In this document: positions 8,276 to 17,325 of the stretch, piece after piece
Layout: the number at the start of each line of letters is the position of its first letter
How positions within the stretch are numbered: the first letter of the stretch is position 1
Assembly: GCA_963820035.1 (NCBI GenBank)
Contig: CAWFYK010000002.1
Location: 1,178,001 to 1,242,000, forward strand
DNA from: JAWWPG01 sp963820035
GTDB lineage: Bacteria; Actinomycetota; Actinomycetes; Propionibacteriales; Nocardioidaceae
DNA length: 64,000 bases
Reading direction: 5' to 3'
Made by a program: the position numbers and the translations under genes
The notes under the pieces: generated by a model
What the model was told of the DNA's origin: nothing
The model's input: only the letters and a program-made list of their open reading frames with translations
Database searches by the model: none

Positions 8276-8926
8276 ATGCGCAAGCTCATCGTCGTCATGC
8301 AGACCACGCTGGACGGCCGGATCAGCAAGGCGGACGGACTGTTCTGGCAGCCCTTTGCCTGGGGTGAAGAGGAGACAGCCTACGTCAACGAGGCGTTCGC
8401 TCGGGCGGACACCTGGGCCGGGTCTCGCAAGCTGTACGAGCGTGTGGTGCCGTACTGGGAGCAGGTCGCGGCCGGGACATCCCCAGACAGCGACGTGCAG
8501 GAAAGCCCCGCCAGCCTCGAGTTCGCCCGGCTCCTGGTCGGCATGCGGAAGGTGGTGCTCTCGCGCACGCTTGCGGACGATCCCGCCGCACGTCGGGAGA
8601 TCAGGTCGGGGGACGCCGTCGAGCACCTACGGGAGCTGAAGAACCAAGACGGGGCCGACATCGTCGCTTCCTTCGGCCCCAGGACCCTCGGCCCGCTGGC
8701 CGACTCACCCGGCCTCATCGACGAGTATCTCCTCGTCATCCACCCAGCCGTCCTCAAGTCGGGACCTCGGCTGTTCGACCACCTCACCCGCGATCTGGCT
8801 CTGACGCTCGCGTCGGCTCGCATCTTCGACAGCGGTGCCGCCGTCATGCGCTACCGCACGCTCGAGACCACCGCGGCAGCCACGGCGCCACCCTCCGCCT
8901 CGGACATTCCCGAGGAGACCCGATGA
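8276..8926 (+). CDS. Dihydrofolate reductase-family (RibD C-terminal-like) protein
   Basis: 216 aa, RibD_C/DHFR-like fold: start RKLIVVMQTTLDGRISKADG, then SRKLYERVVPYW, KVVLSRTL, DIVASFGPRTLG and IDEYLLVIHPAVL, a standard series for the YyaP/YwjB-like DHFR family. These use NAD(P)H, but their physiological substrate is rarely known. Ribosome site GAAGGGA upstream of the ATG. It lies between an EamA transporter and a MocR regulator on one strand, a common actinobacterial grouping. The C-terminus has an unstructured Ala/Pro tail, and the stop overlaps a 28-codon ORF by ATGA. Confidence 0.85.
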   Translation: MRKLIVVMQTTLDGRISKADGLFWQPFAWGEEETAYVNEAFARADTWAGSRKLYERVVPYWEQVAAGTSPDSDVQESPASLEFARLLVGMRKVVLSRTLADDPAARREIRSGDAVEHLRELKNQDGADIVASFGPRTLGPLADSPGLIDEYLLVIHPAVLKSGPRLFDHLTRDLALTLASARIFDSGAAVMRYRTLETTAAATAPPSASDIPEETR

Positions 8927-9009
8927 GCAGCAACAGCACAACCTGGCGCATTCTCCGGATCGTGCTCAAGAAGCGGCTCAGCCTGAAGATCGCATTGCGG
9001 ACTGGCTGA
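8923..9009 (+). CDS. Possible 28-aa coupled small ORF
   Basis: ATG overlaps the DHFR-like stop (ATGA). The product starts MSSNSTTWRILRI and has a basic C-terminal half (VLKKRLSLKIALRTG). No family recognised. Coupling is suggestive, but the ORF is short enough to arise by chance, or to be the stub of a lost gene. Confidence 0.25.
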   Translation: MSSNSTTWRILRIVLKKRLSLKIALRTG

Positions 9010-9029
9010 GTAGACCATTCACTGTAGGG

Positions 9030-10472
9030 ATGACCGTGGATTGGAGCCGGGGCGGCCCGGAGGTGCTCGTGGCGCTCGACCGCACCAGGCCGCCGCTCTC
9101 GGGACAGCTCCAAGACCAGCTCCGCAGTGCGATCCGCGATGGCCGGCTGGCTGCAGGCGAACGGCTTCCCTCGACGCGGCGGTTGTCCGAGCAGCTCAGT
9201 GTCTCGCGGGGGACCGTGGTCGAGGTCTACGAGCAGCTCCTCGCCGAGGGCTACCTCGACGCGGCGGTCGGCTCCGGAACACGCGTGGCCGAGGTGGTCG
9301 GGACCGAGAGCCGTCGGTCGACTCCCATCAACGCGGCCGCCTCGGCCCCGGGGCCGGCCGTCGACTTCGAGTACGGCATCCCCGATCTCGGCTCGTTCCC
9401 GCTCACCGACTGGATCTGGGCGCTGTCCGCGGCTACGCGGAGCCTGCCGACCGCTCACCTCGGCGACGAGAAGCCGGGCGGATCGAGTCACCTGCGCGAG
9501 GTGGTGACCGCGTACCACCGACGGGTCAGGGCAGGGTGTGCTGTGGCCGACGACACGGTCGTGGTCAGCGGCTTCCGGCAGGGACTCGTCTTCGCGCTGG
9601 GGGCACTTTCCAGCCAGGGCATCGAGTGCGTGGCATTGGAGGACCCAGGCCCCCGCGACCACGACGTGATCGCGCTGCGAGCGGGCCTCGAAGTGGTGCC
9701 CGTCCCCGTCGACGACGAAGGCCTCGACGTCGGGCGACTCCGCGAGACCACGGCACGGGCAGTGCTCGTGACACCCGCCCACCAGTGCCCGACCGGAGTC
9801 GCGCTCAGCCCGTCTCGGCGCCAGCAGCTGGTCACCTGGGCGAACGAGGTCGAAGGCGTGATCCTCGAGGACGACTATGACGCGGAGTTCCGCTACGACC
9901 GACACCCGGTCGGCTCCCTGCAGGGCCTCGACGCCGAGCGGGTCATCGCGCTCGGCTCGGTGAGCAAGACACTGGCGCCGGCCATCAAGCTCGGCTGGGT
10001 GCTCGCCCCGCCCCGCTTCCTGGCGGGGATCATCGAGGAGAAGCAACTCGGCAGCCGCGGGTCACCTGCGCTGGATCAGGAGGCACTCGCCCTGCTCATG
10101 GAGTCCGGCCGCTTCGACCGCCACCTACGTCGGATGAAAGAGGTCTACCGAGCCCGCCGGGACGTCCTGGCCACCGAGGTCGCCGCTACCTTCGGCGCTG
10201 ACCGCCTGCAGGGGCTCGCGGCCGGTTGCCACGCGCTGTTGCCGCTCCCCGACGGCGTTTCCGAGGAGGCGGTCGAAGAAGCTGCTCGTTCACTGTCGGT
10301 CAACGTCAACGGGCTCGGCCGCTATCGGCTCGCAGGCGCCGACGTGCCGCAGGCGCCCGGGCTCGTCCTTGGCTTCGGAAACGTCACCGAGCACCAGATC
10401 CGCCGTGGGGTCCGCGCCCTGGCCGAGGCCGTGCGGCAATCTGGCATAGCGAACCTGAGCTGCGACCCTTGA
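9030..10472 (+). CDS. MocR/PdxR-type GntR regulator with aminotransferase domain
   Basis: 480 aa. N-terminal GntR winged helix (residues ~20-85: LQDQLRSAIRDGRL, LPSTRRLSEQL, SRGTVVEVYEQLL), then a fold-type I PLP-dependent aminotransferase-like domain with the SVSKTLAP motif carrying the Schiff-base lysine and EDDYDAEFRYDR preceding it. MocR regulators sense PLP or an amino-compound adduct and commonly control PLP synthesis or a linked transporter or enzyme. The ATG at 9030 is chosen because the longer frame reads through the upstream gene. It may control the EamA/DHFR pair upstream (inference from context). Confidence 0.9.
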   Translation: MTVDWSRGGPEVLVALDRTRPPLSGQLQDQLRSAIRDGRLAAGERLPSTRRLSEQLSVSRGTVVEVYEQLLAEGYLDAAVGSGTRVAEVVGTESRRSTPINAAASAPGPAVDFEYGIPDLGSFPLTDWIWALSAATRSLPTAHLGDEKPGGSSHLREVVTAYHRRVRAGCAVADDTVVVSGFRQGLVFALGALSSQGIECVALEDPGPRDHDVIALRAGLEVVPVPVDDEGLDVGRLRETTARAVLVTPAHQCPTGVALSPSRRQQLVTWANEVEGVILEDDYDAEFRYDRHPVGSLQGLDAERVIALGSVSKTLAPAIKLGWVLAPPRFLAGIIEEKQLGSRGSPALDQEALALLMESGRFDRHLRRMKEVYRARRDVLATEVAATFGADRLQGLAAGCHALLPLPDGVSEEAVEEAARSLSVNVNGLGRYRLAGADVPQAPGLVLGFGNVTEHQIRRGVRALAEAVRQSGIANLSCDP

Positions 10473-10814
10473 CCAACCCGCGGGCCTGGCCGGCCGGCGT
10501 CGTGAGCGGCTGCTCGGGACTGCGGACCGTGGTCGTGTCCCAGACACCCGACCGTCGGGGAAGCAACTCTGCGTCGGGCCGCGAAGGCATGACCATTCGA
10601 CGCGGCCAACAGGAGTCTCGTCGCGCGTGCACGCCACCGGGCCAGCCACAGCTAAGGGACTCGTCAGCTGGGATCGTCGCCAGAATGGCGAGCACACCTG
10701 GGACGCCCAGTCTGGAGTTGAAAGGTGATCGCCACGACCGACCGCCGGCCGCCAGGCTGGAGAGGGACGGATCGATCACTGTGGCTGGTAGCCGTGACGG
10801 CGCAGCACCGGGAG
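10473..10814. other. No gene recognised
   Basis: Downstream of the MocR stop; open frames on both strands lack recognisable protein features. Probably decayed sequence continuous with the broken gene to its right. Confidence 0.4.
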
Positions 10815-11400
10815 GAGATCGGCGGGAGAAGTTCGGTCCTTTCATCACCTTTCCGTCTGCTCGCATGATCGGTTCGCCGGCATCATCAAGCTTCGTGATG
10901 TTCGACCGATGCACCTCGCTGAAGACGGCTCCGACAGGGATGCCGAAGGTCAAGGCTGCGCCATACACAACGTGGAGGAGATCTGCGATCGCATCGGCGA
11001 CCTCAACGATGTCATCCGCATCGAGCGCTGCTCACAGCTCTGCGGCCTCCTCCTCGACAAGAGCGCACCGCAACGCCTTGGTCTCGTCGGGAACATCGAG
11101 GGTCGGCGCGTCGTTCACGGCGAGACGCTGTGCCTCGTGGCACTCCCGCAGAGCGACGACGGGATCGACGACCGCCGCTCTCGACGCCGGGCCCTCCTCG
11201 GACCAGCAGCGTACGGGCTTCCCAGGGCGGCCGCGTGACGCGCCTCAGCGGCCGTTGCGTCGCCAACGATCCCGCACACATCGACGATCAGGACCTCGTC
11301 AGCGAGAGCGAGCTTCTCTCGATGCAGCACCGACAGCTCATCAATGGTGTGCTGAACGAGCACCTCGGCGTCGCAGACGGCGAGAGCCTACCCGGCGGAC
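10815..11400 (-). pseudogene. Decayed MazG-like pyrophosphohydrolase with N-terminal deoxyribosyltransferase-like segment
   Basis: Read across frames on the minus strand: first a segment HREKLALADEVLIVDV..IVGDAT..EARHAAALG as in DUF4406/nucleoside deoxyribosyltransferase-like proteins. After a one-base frameshift near 11222 come KPVRCWSEEG and an all-alpha MazG/PRA-PH-like part with the metal-binding pattern EEEAAEL ... EVADAIAD, and the typical end EVHRSNITKL, RADGKVMKGPNF. An in-frame TGA near 11034 interrupts the metal-binding helix pair. With one shift and one stop the gene is probably dead; intact homologues are nucleotide pyrophosphohydrolase-like house-cleaning proteins. Confidence 0.65.
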
Positions 11401-11629
11401 CGGTGCAACTACACGCGCTACCGGAACCGCCCGCCCTGGCGCCGCCCCGCATGCGGATCGGCTCGCGAAACCTGACCGGTACCGGATCAGTCCGCTGCCT
11501 CGCGGTGCGCGCGTATCGTGCGTGCGCCCGTCTGTGAGCGCCTCTGGTCGTCATCGCACCTCATCTCAGGGCGTCGATGACTTTTGCCGGGCGCGGTGGT
11601 CTGCGTTGTTGGACGCCCAAGGAGGAATC

Positions 11630-12028
11630 GTGAAGACGATCATCACCCTGCCGATCGAGTCGCGTGCCGAGGCGCACAGGTTCTACGTCGACGCGTTTGG
11701 TCTGGAAACGGTTGGTGAGCCTGCCGACGACGGAATCGTCGAGCCGCTTCAGTTCAAGCTCGGTGACGGAGTGACCCTGATGTTCATCCCTCGTGGGGGC
11801 TTTGAGTGGGTGCTCGGCGAGCAGCCGGCAGCCGAAGCCGGACTCAGCGAGTGTTTGCTGCAGTACTCATGCGATGACGATGGGGAGGTCGATGCCGTGG
11901 TCGAACGCGCGGAAAGGGCAGGGGCCACGGTCGTCTTGCGCCCCGAGGAGAAGGAGTGGGGCTACACCGGCTCCTTCACCGATCCCGACAGGCACCTCTG
12001 GGTGGTGACCAGCGCAAAGCCGTGGTGA
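11630..12028 (+). CDS. VOC (glyoxalase/bleomycin-resistance) family protein
   Basis: 132 aa from GTG at 11630 with AAGGAGGA just upstream, which decides the start. Two beta-alpha-beta-beta-beta modules are visible: first IESRAEAHRFYVDAFGLETVG, second EVDAVVERAERAGATVV ending SFTDPDRHLWVV. Vicinal-oxygen-chelate fold, normally a metal-dependent lyase, dioxygenase or resistance protein; substrate unknown. It stands alone, flanked by decayed sequence on the left and an oppositely oriented HxlR regulator on the right. Confidence 0.85.
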   Translation: MKTIITLPIESRAEAHRFYVDAFGLETVGEPADDGIVEPLQFKLGDGVTLMFIPRGGFEWVLGEQPAAEAGLSECLLQYSCDDDGEVDAVVERAERAGATVVLRPEEKEWGYTGSFTDPDRHLWVVTSAKPW

Positions 12029-12217
12029 GCGGCGTCCCCTCGAAGCCGGGCGGACTGGTGTTCGCCGGGTGAGGTCGGAGCCCACCCCCACGGCCTTCAC
12101 GGGGCTCTCGGCTGGCTCGTCGCCTGCCGTCCCGCATCGGGATCGTCCAACGGGACGTTGCGAGGTTGTGCCCGGGAGGTCCACAGGCGAACCGTTGGTC
12201 AGCGGTTCCGCGCTCGG

Positions 12218-12901
12218 TCAGGAGCGCGCAGGTGGCGTGGCCCAGTGCGGTTCCAGCGCGTTCCATCTCGGGAGGTCTGCAGCCAGGACAGGATCGCCGC
12301 TGAGGGTGATTCCTCGGGTCCGCAGGGCGCGCGACCAGTCCAGCAGACCGCGGTGCCAGTCCAGGAAGCAGCGGGTGTTCGCCTCGACGTATACCGCTGG
12401 TTCGCCTCCGGGATCGGTGTAGCACACCTGTGCGTCACCGTTCTCGACCAGCAGCCAGTAACGTCGGTGTCCGGGCGGCTGGTCCACGAATCTGAAGGCG
12501 ATGACAACGCGCTCGAGCGGTAACGCCTCGCGTCGCAGTTGCGCTGTACACCAGGCCCAGAGCGCAAATCCCGGGTCAGTGTGCTCCGTCCCGATCTCGG
12601 CCCAGCGTTCGCCCCATGCCGCCATGGTCTCCAGCACGCCAGCCAGGTCTTGCCCGGCGGCGGTGAGCAGGTAGCGGCTCCCAGCGCCGGTCGGCTTGGG
12701 CTCACGGCTCACGATGCCCGCGCGTTCCAGCTGCTTGAGACGGGTCACGAGCATCGACCGAGACATCGAAGGGACGCCCTGGTAGATGGCTGAGAAGGTG
12801 TCGGCTCCGAACATCAGATTGCGGATCACGAGCGGGTTCCAGCGTTCGGCGAGGACCTCCGAGGCCCGCGCGATCGGACAGTACTGACCGTAGCTCCGCA
12901 C
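12218..12901 (-). CDS. HxlR-type regulator with C-terminal SCP2-like domain
   Basis: 227 aa. Residues ~1-100 form an HxlR winged helix (YCPIARASEVLAERWNPLVI, MSRSMLVTRLKQLERAGIV). The second half resembles the SCP2-type lipid-binding domain found fused to HxlR in Actinobacteria (FRFVDQPPGHRRYWLLV, DPGGEPAVYVEANT, WHRGLLDWSRALR). It is divergent from the methyltransferase at 12988 with an 86-bp shared promoter region, so it probably controls that gene and itself. A paralogue with the same layout is encoded at 27630-28295, also divergent from an enzyme gene. Confidence 0.88.
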   Translation of the reverse strand: MRSYGQYCPIARASEVLAERWNPLVIRNLMFGADTFSAIYQGVPSMSRSMLVTRLKQLERAGIVSREPKPTGAGSRYLLTAAGQDLAGVLETMAAWGERWAEIGTEHTDPGFALWAWCTAQLRREALPLERVVIAFRFVDQPPGHRRYWLLVENGDAQVCYTDPGGEPAVYVEANTRCFLDWHRGLLDWSRALRTRGITLSGDPVLAADLPRWNALEPHWATPPARS

Positions 12902-12987
12902 CCTCCCATGCTGCCTCGACCACGTACCGAGGTGAAGTGCTAAATCAGGTCTTGAGGTCGGCGCGCCGCACTACCGACGATGGATCA

Positions 12988-13788
12988 ATGACAGATCCGA
13001 CGACTGGACAGGTGGATACCGGTGCTGCGGAGCTCTACGAGAGGTTCTTCGTGCCAGCCCTGTTCGGCCAGTGGCCGACGAGGCTGTTGACCCTTGCCGA
13101 GGTCGAGAGCGGCGACAAGGTCCTCGACGTCGGGTGCGGCACCGGCGTCCTCGCCCGCGCGGCACGTGGGGTTGTGGGCACCTCCGGCTCGGTCACCGGA
13201 GTCGACCCCAACGACGCGATGCTCGCTGTCGCTGAGCAGGCCGATAGTGAGGTCGTCTGGATGAAGGGTCAGGCCGAAGACCTCCCGATTGTCACAGCCA
13301 CGATGGACCGGACGCTGTGCCAGTTCGCGCTGATGTTCTTCACCGACCCGAACAAGGCCGTCACAGAGATGGCCAGGGTCACCCGCCCCGGAGGAAGCGT
13401 CGTGGTCGCGACCTGGGCAGAGGTCTCGACCAGCCCCGGCTACGCGGCGATGGTCGATCTGCTCCGCTGGGTGGCCGGCGACGGACCGGCAGACGCGCTC
13501 CTGGCGCCCTTCTCGGTCGGCACCGAGTCAGCTCTGTACGACCTGATGGCGCCCGCCTTCCCCTCCGTCCAGGTCCGACGGTGGGAAGGCACCGCGCGAT
13601 TCCCGTCCGTCCTGCACTGGCTAGAGACCGACATCAAAGCCTGGACGCTGCGCCCGCTAATCTCCGAGGATGCCTTCGGCACCTTGCGGGAAAGGGCACC
13701 CCATGACCTCGCCCGTTTCTGCGAACCAGACGGTTCAGTGAGCTTCCCCGCACCGGCCATCGTGGCTCACCTCCGCGTACCCTGCTAG
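12988..13788 (+). CDS. Class I SAM-dependent methyltransferase
   Basis: 266 aa. SAM-binding motif I VLDVGCGTGVLA, motif II acid in GVDPND, followed by QFALMFFTD and the MARVTRPGGSVVV strand typical of UbiE/COQ5-like small-molecule methyltransferases. ATG at 12988 chosen; an upstream in-frame GTG would add 17 unconserved residues. Transcribed divergently from the HxlR-SCP2 regulator, suggesting ligand-induced expression. The acceptor molecule is unknown. Confidence 0.88.
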   Translation: MTDPTTGQVDTGAAELYERFFVPALFGQWPTRLLTLAEVESGDKVLDVGCGTGVLARAARGVVGTSGSVTGVDPNDAMLAVAEQADSEVVWMKGQAEDLPIVTATMDRTLCQFALMFFTDPNKAVTEMARVTRPGGSVVVATWAEVSTSPGYAAMVDLLRWVAGDGPADALLAPFSVGTESALYDLMAPAFPSVQVRRWEGTARFPSVLHWLETDIKAWTLRPLISEDAFGTLRERAPHDLARFCEPDGSVSFPAPAIVAHLRVPC

Positions 13789-14205
13789 CGCATACGTGAA
13801 GTCGGAAGTTACCAACCACCTCCCCCATCCCAGGCCGAGAGCGACTCATGTCGCCGCCGAGACCCGATCTGTTCAGGATCACCTGTGGGATCCCGGTAGC
13901 GGATCGACGGCAGGACCGGCGCATGAGCTCGGTGGCGGAACCTGAGAGACCGCCCTCGTCGTCCGGACGGCGATGGACGCCGGCGTTCCGCTGACGTGTC
14001 GGACGCGGGACATCCGCACCGATAGTGGATCATCCCCGGGCGAGCAGTCCCACGCCCCGCGACCGTGCAAGGATCCCCGCACTGGCCGCCCACAGGACCA
14101 GGCCACGCCGTCGCCCGTGCGGCGGTGAGGGGCTACAACCGCGGGACGCACACCACCGCACTCGGGACGACCGGAAGCAACACGCGTGCCGAGGAGGTAG
14201 CCACT
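13789..14205. other. Gene-free stretch
   Basis: No protein-like frame recognised. Includes AAGGATCCCCGCACTGGCC near 14069, close to a phrase repeated at about 19.6 and 56 kb. The last bases hold GAGGAGG serving the next gene. Confidence 0.4.
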
Positions 14206-14552
14206 ATGCGAGACCCTTACGGTGTCCTGGTTGATCTCGACACAGGGCAGGTGCTCGGCTCGGCCACCCTTCGGCAGCTGCGCTACGCCGCCCAGAGCCG
14301 AGACTTCTCCCTCGTCATCGACCACGAAGGGCGTCCGTTCGTGAACGAGGACCTCCCCTGGCTGCGCTGCTCGACCCGCCGGGTCCGAGTGCGTGGCATC
14401 CCACCCGGCGCCGCGCAGCGGGCCGTCCGCAGCTCCTACGTCGGCAGCGACGGCGACCTTCCGCAAGTACGAGAGATCCTTGCCACGTCCGCTTCCATGG
14501 GCACCAAGGCCTGGGAGCACCAGCGCCGCCACGACCTCCTTCGCGGACAGGG
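14206..14552 (+). pseudogene. 5' part of an unknown gene, cut by an IS110 remnant
   Basis: ATG at 14206 with an excellent GAGGAGG site. The product begins MRDPYGVLVDLDTGQVLGSA and continues for about 115 residues with a compact alpha/beta look (LRQLRYAAQ, SLVIDHEGRPFVNEDLPW). Around 14552 the reading frame runs into the antisense of an IS110 transposase, so the 3' end has been lost or replaced. Family not recognised. Confidence 0.5.
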
Positions 14553-15146
14553 TTCGGCGAGCTCGTCGGCGGCGATGCGGCGACGGGGCTTGCCGGCGAC
14601 GTCACGCGGGCGGACCGAGGCCAGCATGGCTTTGGCCTGGCCGGTGATGATGTCACGTTTGGCCTGCCCTGGCAGGAGTTCAGCCAACAGAGCCTGTAGG
14701 CGGTCGACCGTCTGGACCCGACGTCGAGTCAGTGCTTCTCGTCGGTCTGTGAGCATCCGCAGCGCCTCGAGCTCGCCGTCGACTTGCAGCACGCGCAGGG
14801 TCGTGGTGCGGACCGCGACGATCGCGATCGAGCGGGCATCGCGAGCGTCGGTCTTGCGGTTGTGGCCGGTGTCGAAAAGCCGGATCCGTGCCGCGAGCTT
14901 GGCTGGGACATCGACGACCTGCTCGCCGGCCTCGAGCAACCGCTGGGCCAGCGGTCGTCCGACACCGTTGGCGCCCTCGACCGCCCAGACCCGGTTCGGC
15001 CATGACTTCGCGTAGGTCCGCATGGCCCTGTAACCGGGCTGGTCAGTGGTGAACCGACCAGAACCAAGCAGCTGTTCGTGCTGGCCGACGACCTCGATCG
15101 TCGCTGACAGCTTGTGGGGATCGACCCCGATGATGACGTGCTCCAT
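14552..15146 (-). pseudogene. IS110-family transposase, 3'-truncated
   Basis: About 198 residues of the N-terminal RuvC-like DEDD domain are intact: VDPHK with the first Asp, AVEGANG with the Glu, and KTDARDARSI with the last acidic pair. The coiled region to RRRIAADELA follows; then the protein stops matching, and the C-terminal serine-containing domain needed for activity is absent. The element is therefore dead as a protein, but its upstream noncoding end survives. Confidence 0.85.
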
Positions 15147-15390
15147 GTGCTGCTCCCGCCTGTGCTCGTACCGATAGGGACGGCGAGGTGGGCAGTGCTA
15201 CTACGAGCAGGGCAGTCCCTTCTGGAGCCACGCCTCGTCAGCGGTGCCCGGCAGGCTGCAGACCGATAGTGAGCCACACCCGCACACGGGTCGGAAGCCC
15301 AATAGAGAGCGAACCCGCCGAGCACCTGGACCGAGTCTGGCCAGACGTCGGTCCTGCTGGGAGTATCAGTAGCCCACTATGACGCGTGGC
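15147..15390 (-). ncRNA. Possible IS110 upstream end with bridge RNA
   Basis: Noncoding stretch directly upstream of the IS110 transposase start. In IS110-group elements the bridge RNA is encoded in the noncoding end on the transposase 5' side (established for IS621 and relatives). GC-rich with short inverted repeats; I cannot fold it here, so the RNA is inferred from position only. Confidence 0.3.
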
Positions 15391-15488
15391 TCCCTAGGCC
15401 CCCGGACGTGCCACGAAGCAGTCGTCACGCTGTAGTTCACGGGCTCGGCCGTGCCGATCCCACACCGGAGCGAGCCTAGAGTGACATC

Positions 15489-15914
15489 GTGTCGAGGGTG
15501 ATCCGCCGTTGGTGGCGACCGGGCGTAGTGCTCGTGGGGGCCGTGGTGCTGCTGACAGAGTTGCGCAGCGCGCTGTCTCCCGTGGTCGCGGTGCTGATGA
15601 TCGTCTATGCCTGGGTTCTGAGTCCGGCGTTCTTCCCCAAGAGCACCGACCTACAGGTTGCCTTGGGGCGTGCTGCAGAGGGTCGTGCACCGCTCGTGCT
15701 CTGGAAGCCTGGGTGCACGTACTGCATCTGGCTACGGGTTCGCCTCGGCTTGAGCGGTCGACGGATGTCGTGGGTCGACAGCTCGGTCGACGAGCGAGCT
15801 AGGGCCGTTGTGCGCTCAGCAAACGGGGGCGACCACACGACGCCGACGGTCATCTTCCGCAACGAGACGCGTACCAACCCGGATGCCGTTTGGGTCCGTT
15901 CGCTGCTGAGCTGA
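15489..15914 (+). CDS. Membrane-anchored glutaredoxin/mycoredoxin-like protein
   Basis: 141 aa from a GTG start. One or two hydrophobic N-terminal helices (VVLVGAVVLLTEL, VVAVLMIVYAWVLSPAFF) are followed by a thioredoxin-fold glutaredoxin domain: LVLWKPGCTYC with the CxxC pair Cys76/Cys79, then VDSSVDERARAVVRSANGG and TPTVIF, the cis-Pro strand. Probably reduces mixed disulfides at the cytoplasmic face of the membrane, with mycothiol the likely thiol partner in Actinobacteria (family knowledge). Monocistronic. Confidence 0.85.
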   Translation: MSRVIRRWWRPGVVLVGAVVLLTELRSALSPVVAVLMIVYAWVLSPAFFPKSTDLQVALGRAAEGRAPLVLWKPGCTYCIWLRVRLGLSGRRMSWVDSSVDERARAVVRSANGGDHTTPTVIFRNETRTNPDAVWVRSLLS

Positions 15915-16394
15915 CCAGCGTGACTGAGATCGACGCGCGCACCGGGAAGCTCTCCGCCGAACGACCCGCCCGACTGCGAACCACAGTCGACTCGAGGCGG
16001 GAAGCCGCACGCCCCTCGCGGCGCTGATGCCGATGACACGACTTGGGTCGGGTAGCGCCAGAACTGAGTGCCCGACTAACCACATCCTGACCGTGCTCAC
16101 TCGGGTGGGAATCAACAGCTGGGACTCACAATGTGGGACCAGGAACTATCTGAAACCTTGGCCGACATCCTCGATCGCCGCCGCACAGGGTGACCTGGCG
16201 CGCCAGCTCGGTGGGTTCGCCCCATTCCACCGCCTTTCGACAAGACGTGCGCTCCTGCCGATCGCGGGTCCGGAGAGGGTGCCGGGTTGAGACACGCTGT
16301 GTCTGCCACCTCGGAGAGGCATCGGGGCTGGGTGAACGGTCGGAGCGACGCGCGCCCAGGCCTCGCGTGCAGCGCTGGCCAGTTCTAGACTTAC
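15915..16394. other. Gene-free stretch
   Basis: No recognisable domain. A 20-codon ORF starting MWDQELSET at about 16131 is too short to support. The promoter of the downstream membrane gene presumably lies at the right end. Confidence 0.4.
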
Positions 16395-17186
16395 GTGGTG
16401 CTCAGCCGGCTGAATGCCTCCGGCGGGGGTGACGACGGGGTCGATGCCGTTGCCTCGTGGAACCGCGCGGTCGTGGGCGCCGGATGGGTGGCGGGCGTCG
16501 GCTTGGTCGTCCAGACCGGGCTGTACCTGCTGGACGCCGCCAACGTGCTGGCTGACCAGCCGGAGTTCCATCGGACCGGGGCGGGCGCGGAGGTTGATCG
16601 AGCGCAGTACTACGTGGACTACTTCGACCGCCAGCACGCGATCCTGTGGGACATCGTCGTGCGTGACACGGTCGGCCCGGTTGCCTTCCTCGCGCTGGCC
16701 ATCTGGGCACTGGGGGTGGTGGTCAGGCTCCACCCGGTGGGACCGGTGGGGCCGCTGATCATCCTGTTCTTCACGGTCGGGGCAATGCTCCACGTCGTCA
16801 GCGACCTGACCTACCTCAGTCTGGAGCGCATCTGGAGGTCCGAGGGTTTCCGCGCGGATCCCCCGGGGCCGATGAACTCCTTCGGAGCGGCCGTGGACGT
16901 TGTCGACCTCTCCACCACCTACCTTGACGCGTTCTCGTACCTGGTCCTTGCGGCCGGCGTCGGGTGTCTGGCACGACTGGTGCTGCGCGACGGCCGGATC
17001 CCACGGTGGCTCGGGCTGGCGGCTGGCATCGAGGCCGCCGCACTCGTGCTCCTGGGGTTCGGGATCGCGCTGCAGCAGGACCTTCTGTTCCAGATTGGCG
17101 GCGCCTTCGCGGGCATGGTCCTCGGCCCGCTGGTGGCCATCGGAATCGGCTACGCGCTAAAACGGGTGGACACCACCACCTCCTGA
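16395..17186 (+). CDS. Multi-pass membrane protein, DUF4386-like
   Basis: 263 aa from tandem GTG codons at 16395/16398. About six hydrophobic helices: VVGAGWVAGVGLVVQTGLYLLD, DTVGPVAFLALAIWALGVVV, PLIILFFTVGAMLHVVSDLTYL, a segment near DAFSYLVLAAGVGCLARLVL, GLAAGIEAAALVLLGFGIAL and GGAFAGMVLGPLVAIGIGYAL. The length and the RIPRWLG linker before the last two helices resemble DUF4386-type proteins; function unknown. Two related membrane genes occur in the window, a broken one at 21788-22497 and an intact one at 53085-53732. Confidence 0.75.
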   Translation: MVLSRLNASGGGDDGVDAVASWNRAVVGAGWVAGVGLVVQTGLYLLDAANVLADQPEFHRTGAGAEVDRAQYYVDYFDRQHAILWDIVVRDTVGPVAFLALAIWALGVVVRLHPVGPVGPLIILFFTVGAMLHVVSDLTYLSLERIWRSEGFRADPPGPMNSFGAAVDVVDLSTTYLDAFSYLVLAAGVGCLARLVLRDGRIPRWLGLAAGIEAAALVLLGFGIALQQDLLFQIGGAFAGMVLGPLVAIGIGYALKRVDTTTS

Positions 17187-17325
17187 CCTCACACCGACCC
17201 GCCTGACCGGGCGCCCGGCCCGTCCAGCCTGGACGATCCGAGCACCTCGGTCGATGCGGGGATGGTTCACCCTTACGAGGAGGTCGACATGAGTGGCCAC
17301 CGGGCAGCACCGCTGCATCTCGGAG

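Noticed and set aside
14065..15015. Long plus-strand ORF spanning the unknown gene and the IS110 antisense
   Set aside because: The first third matches the gene starting at 14206; the rest is the antisense of a recognisable IS110 transposase, so the fused frame is accidental.
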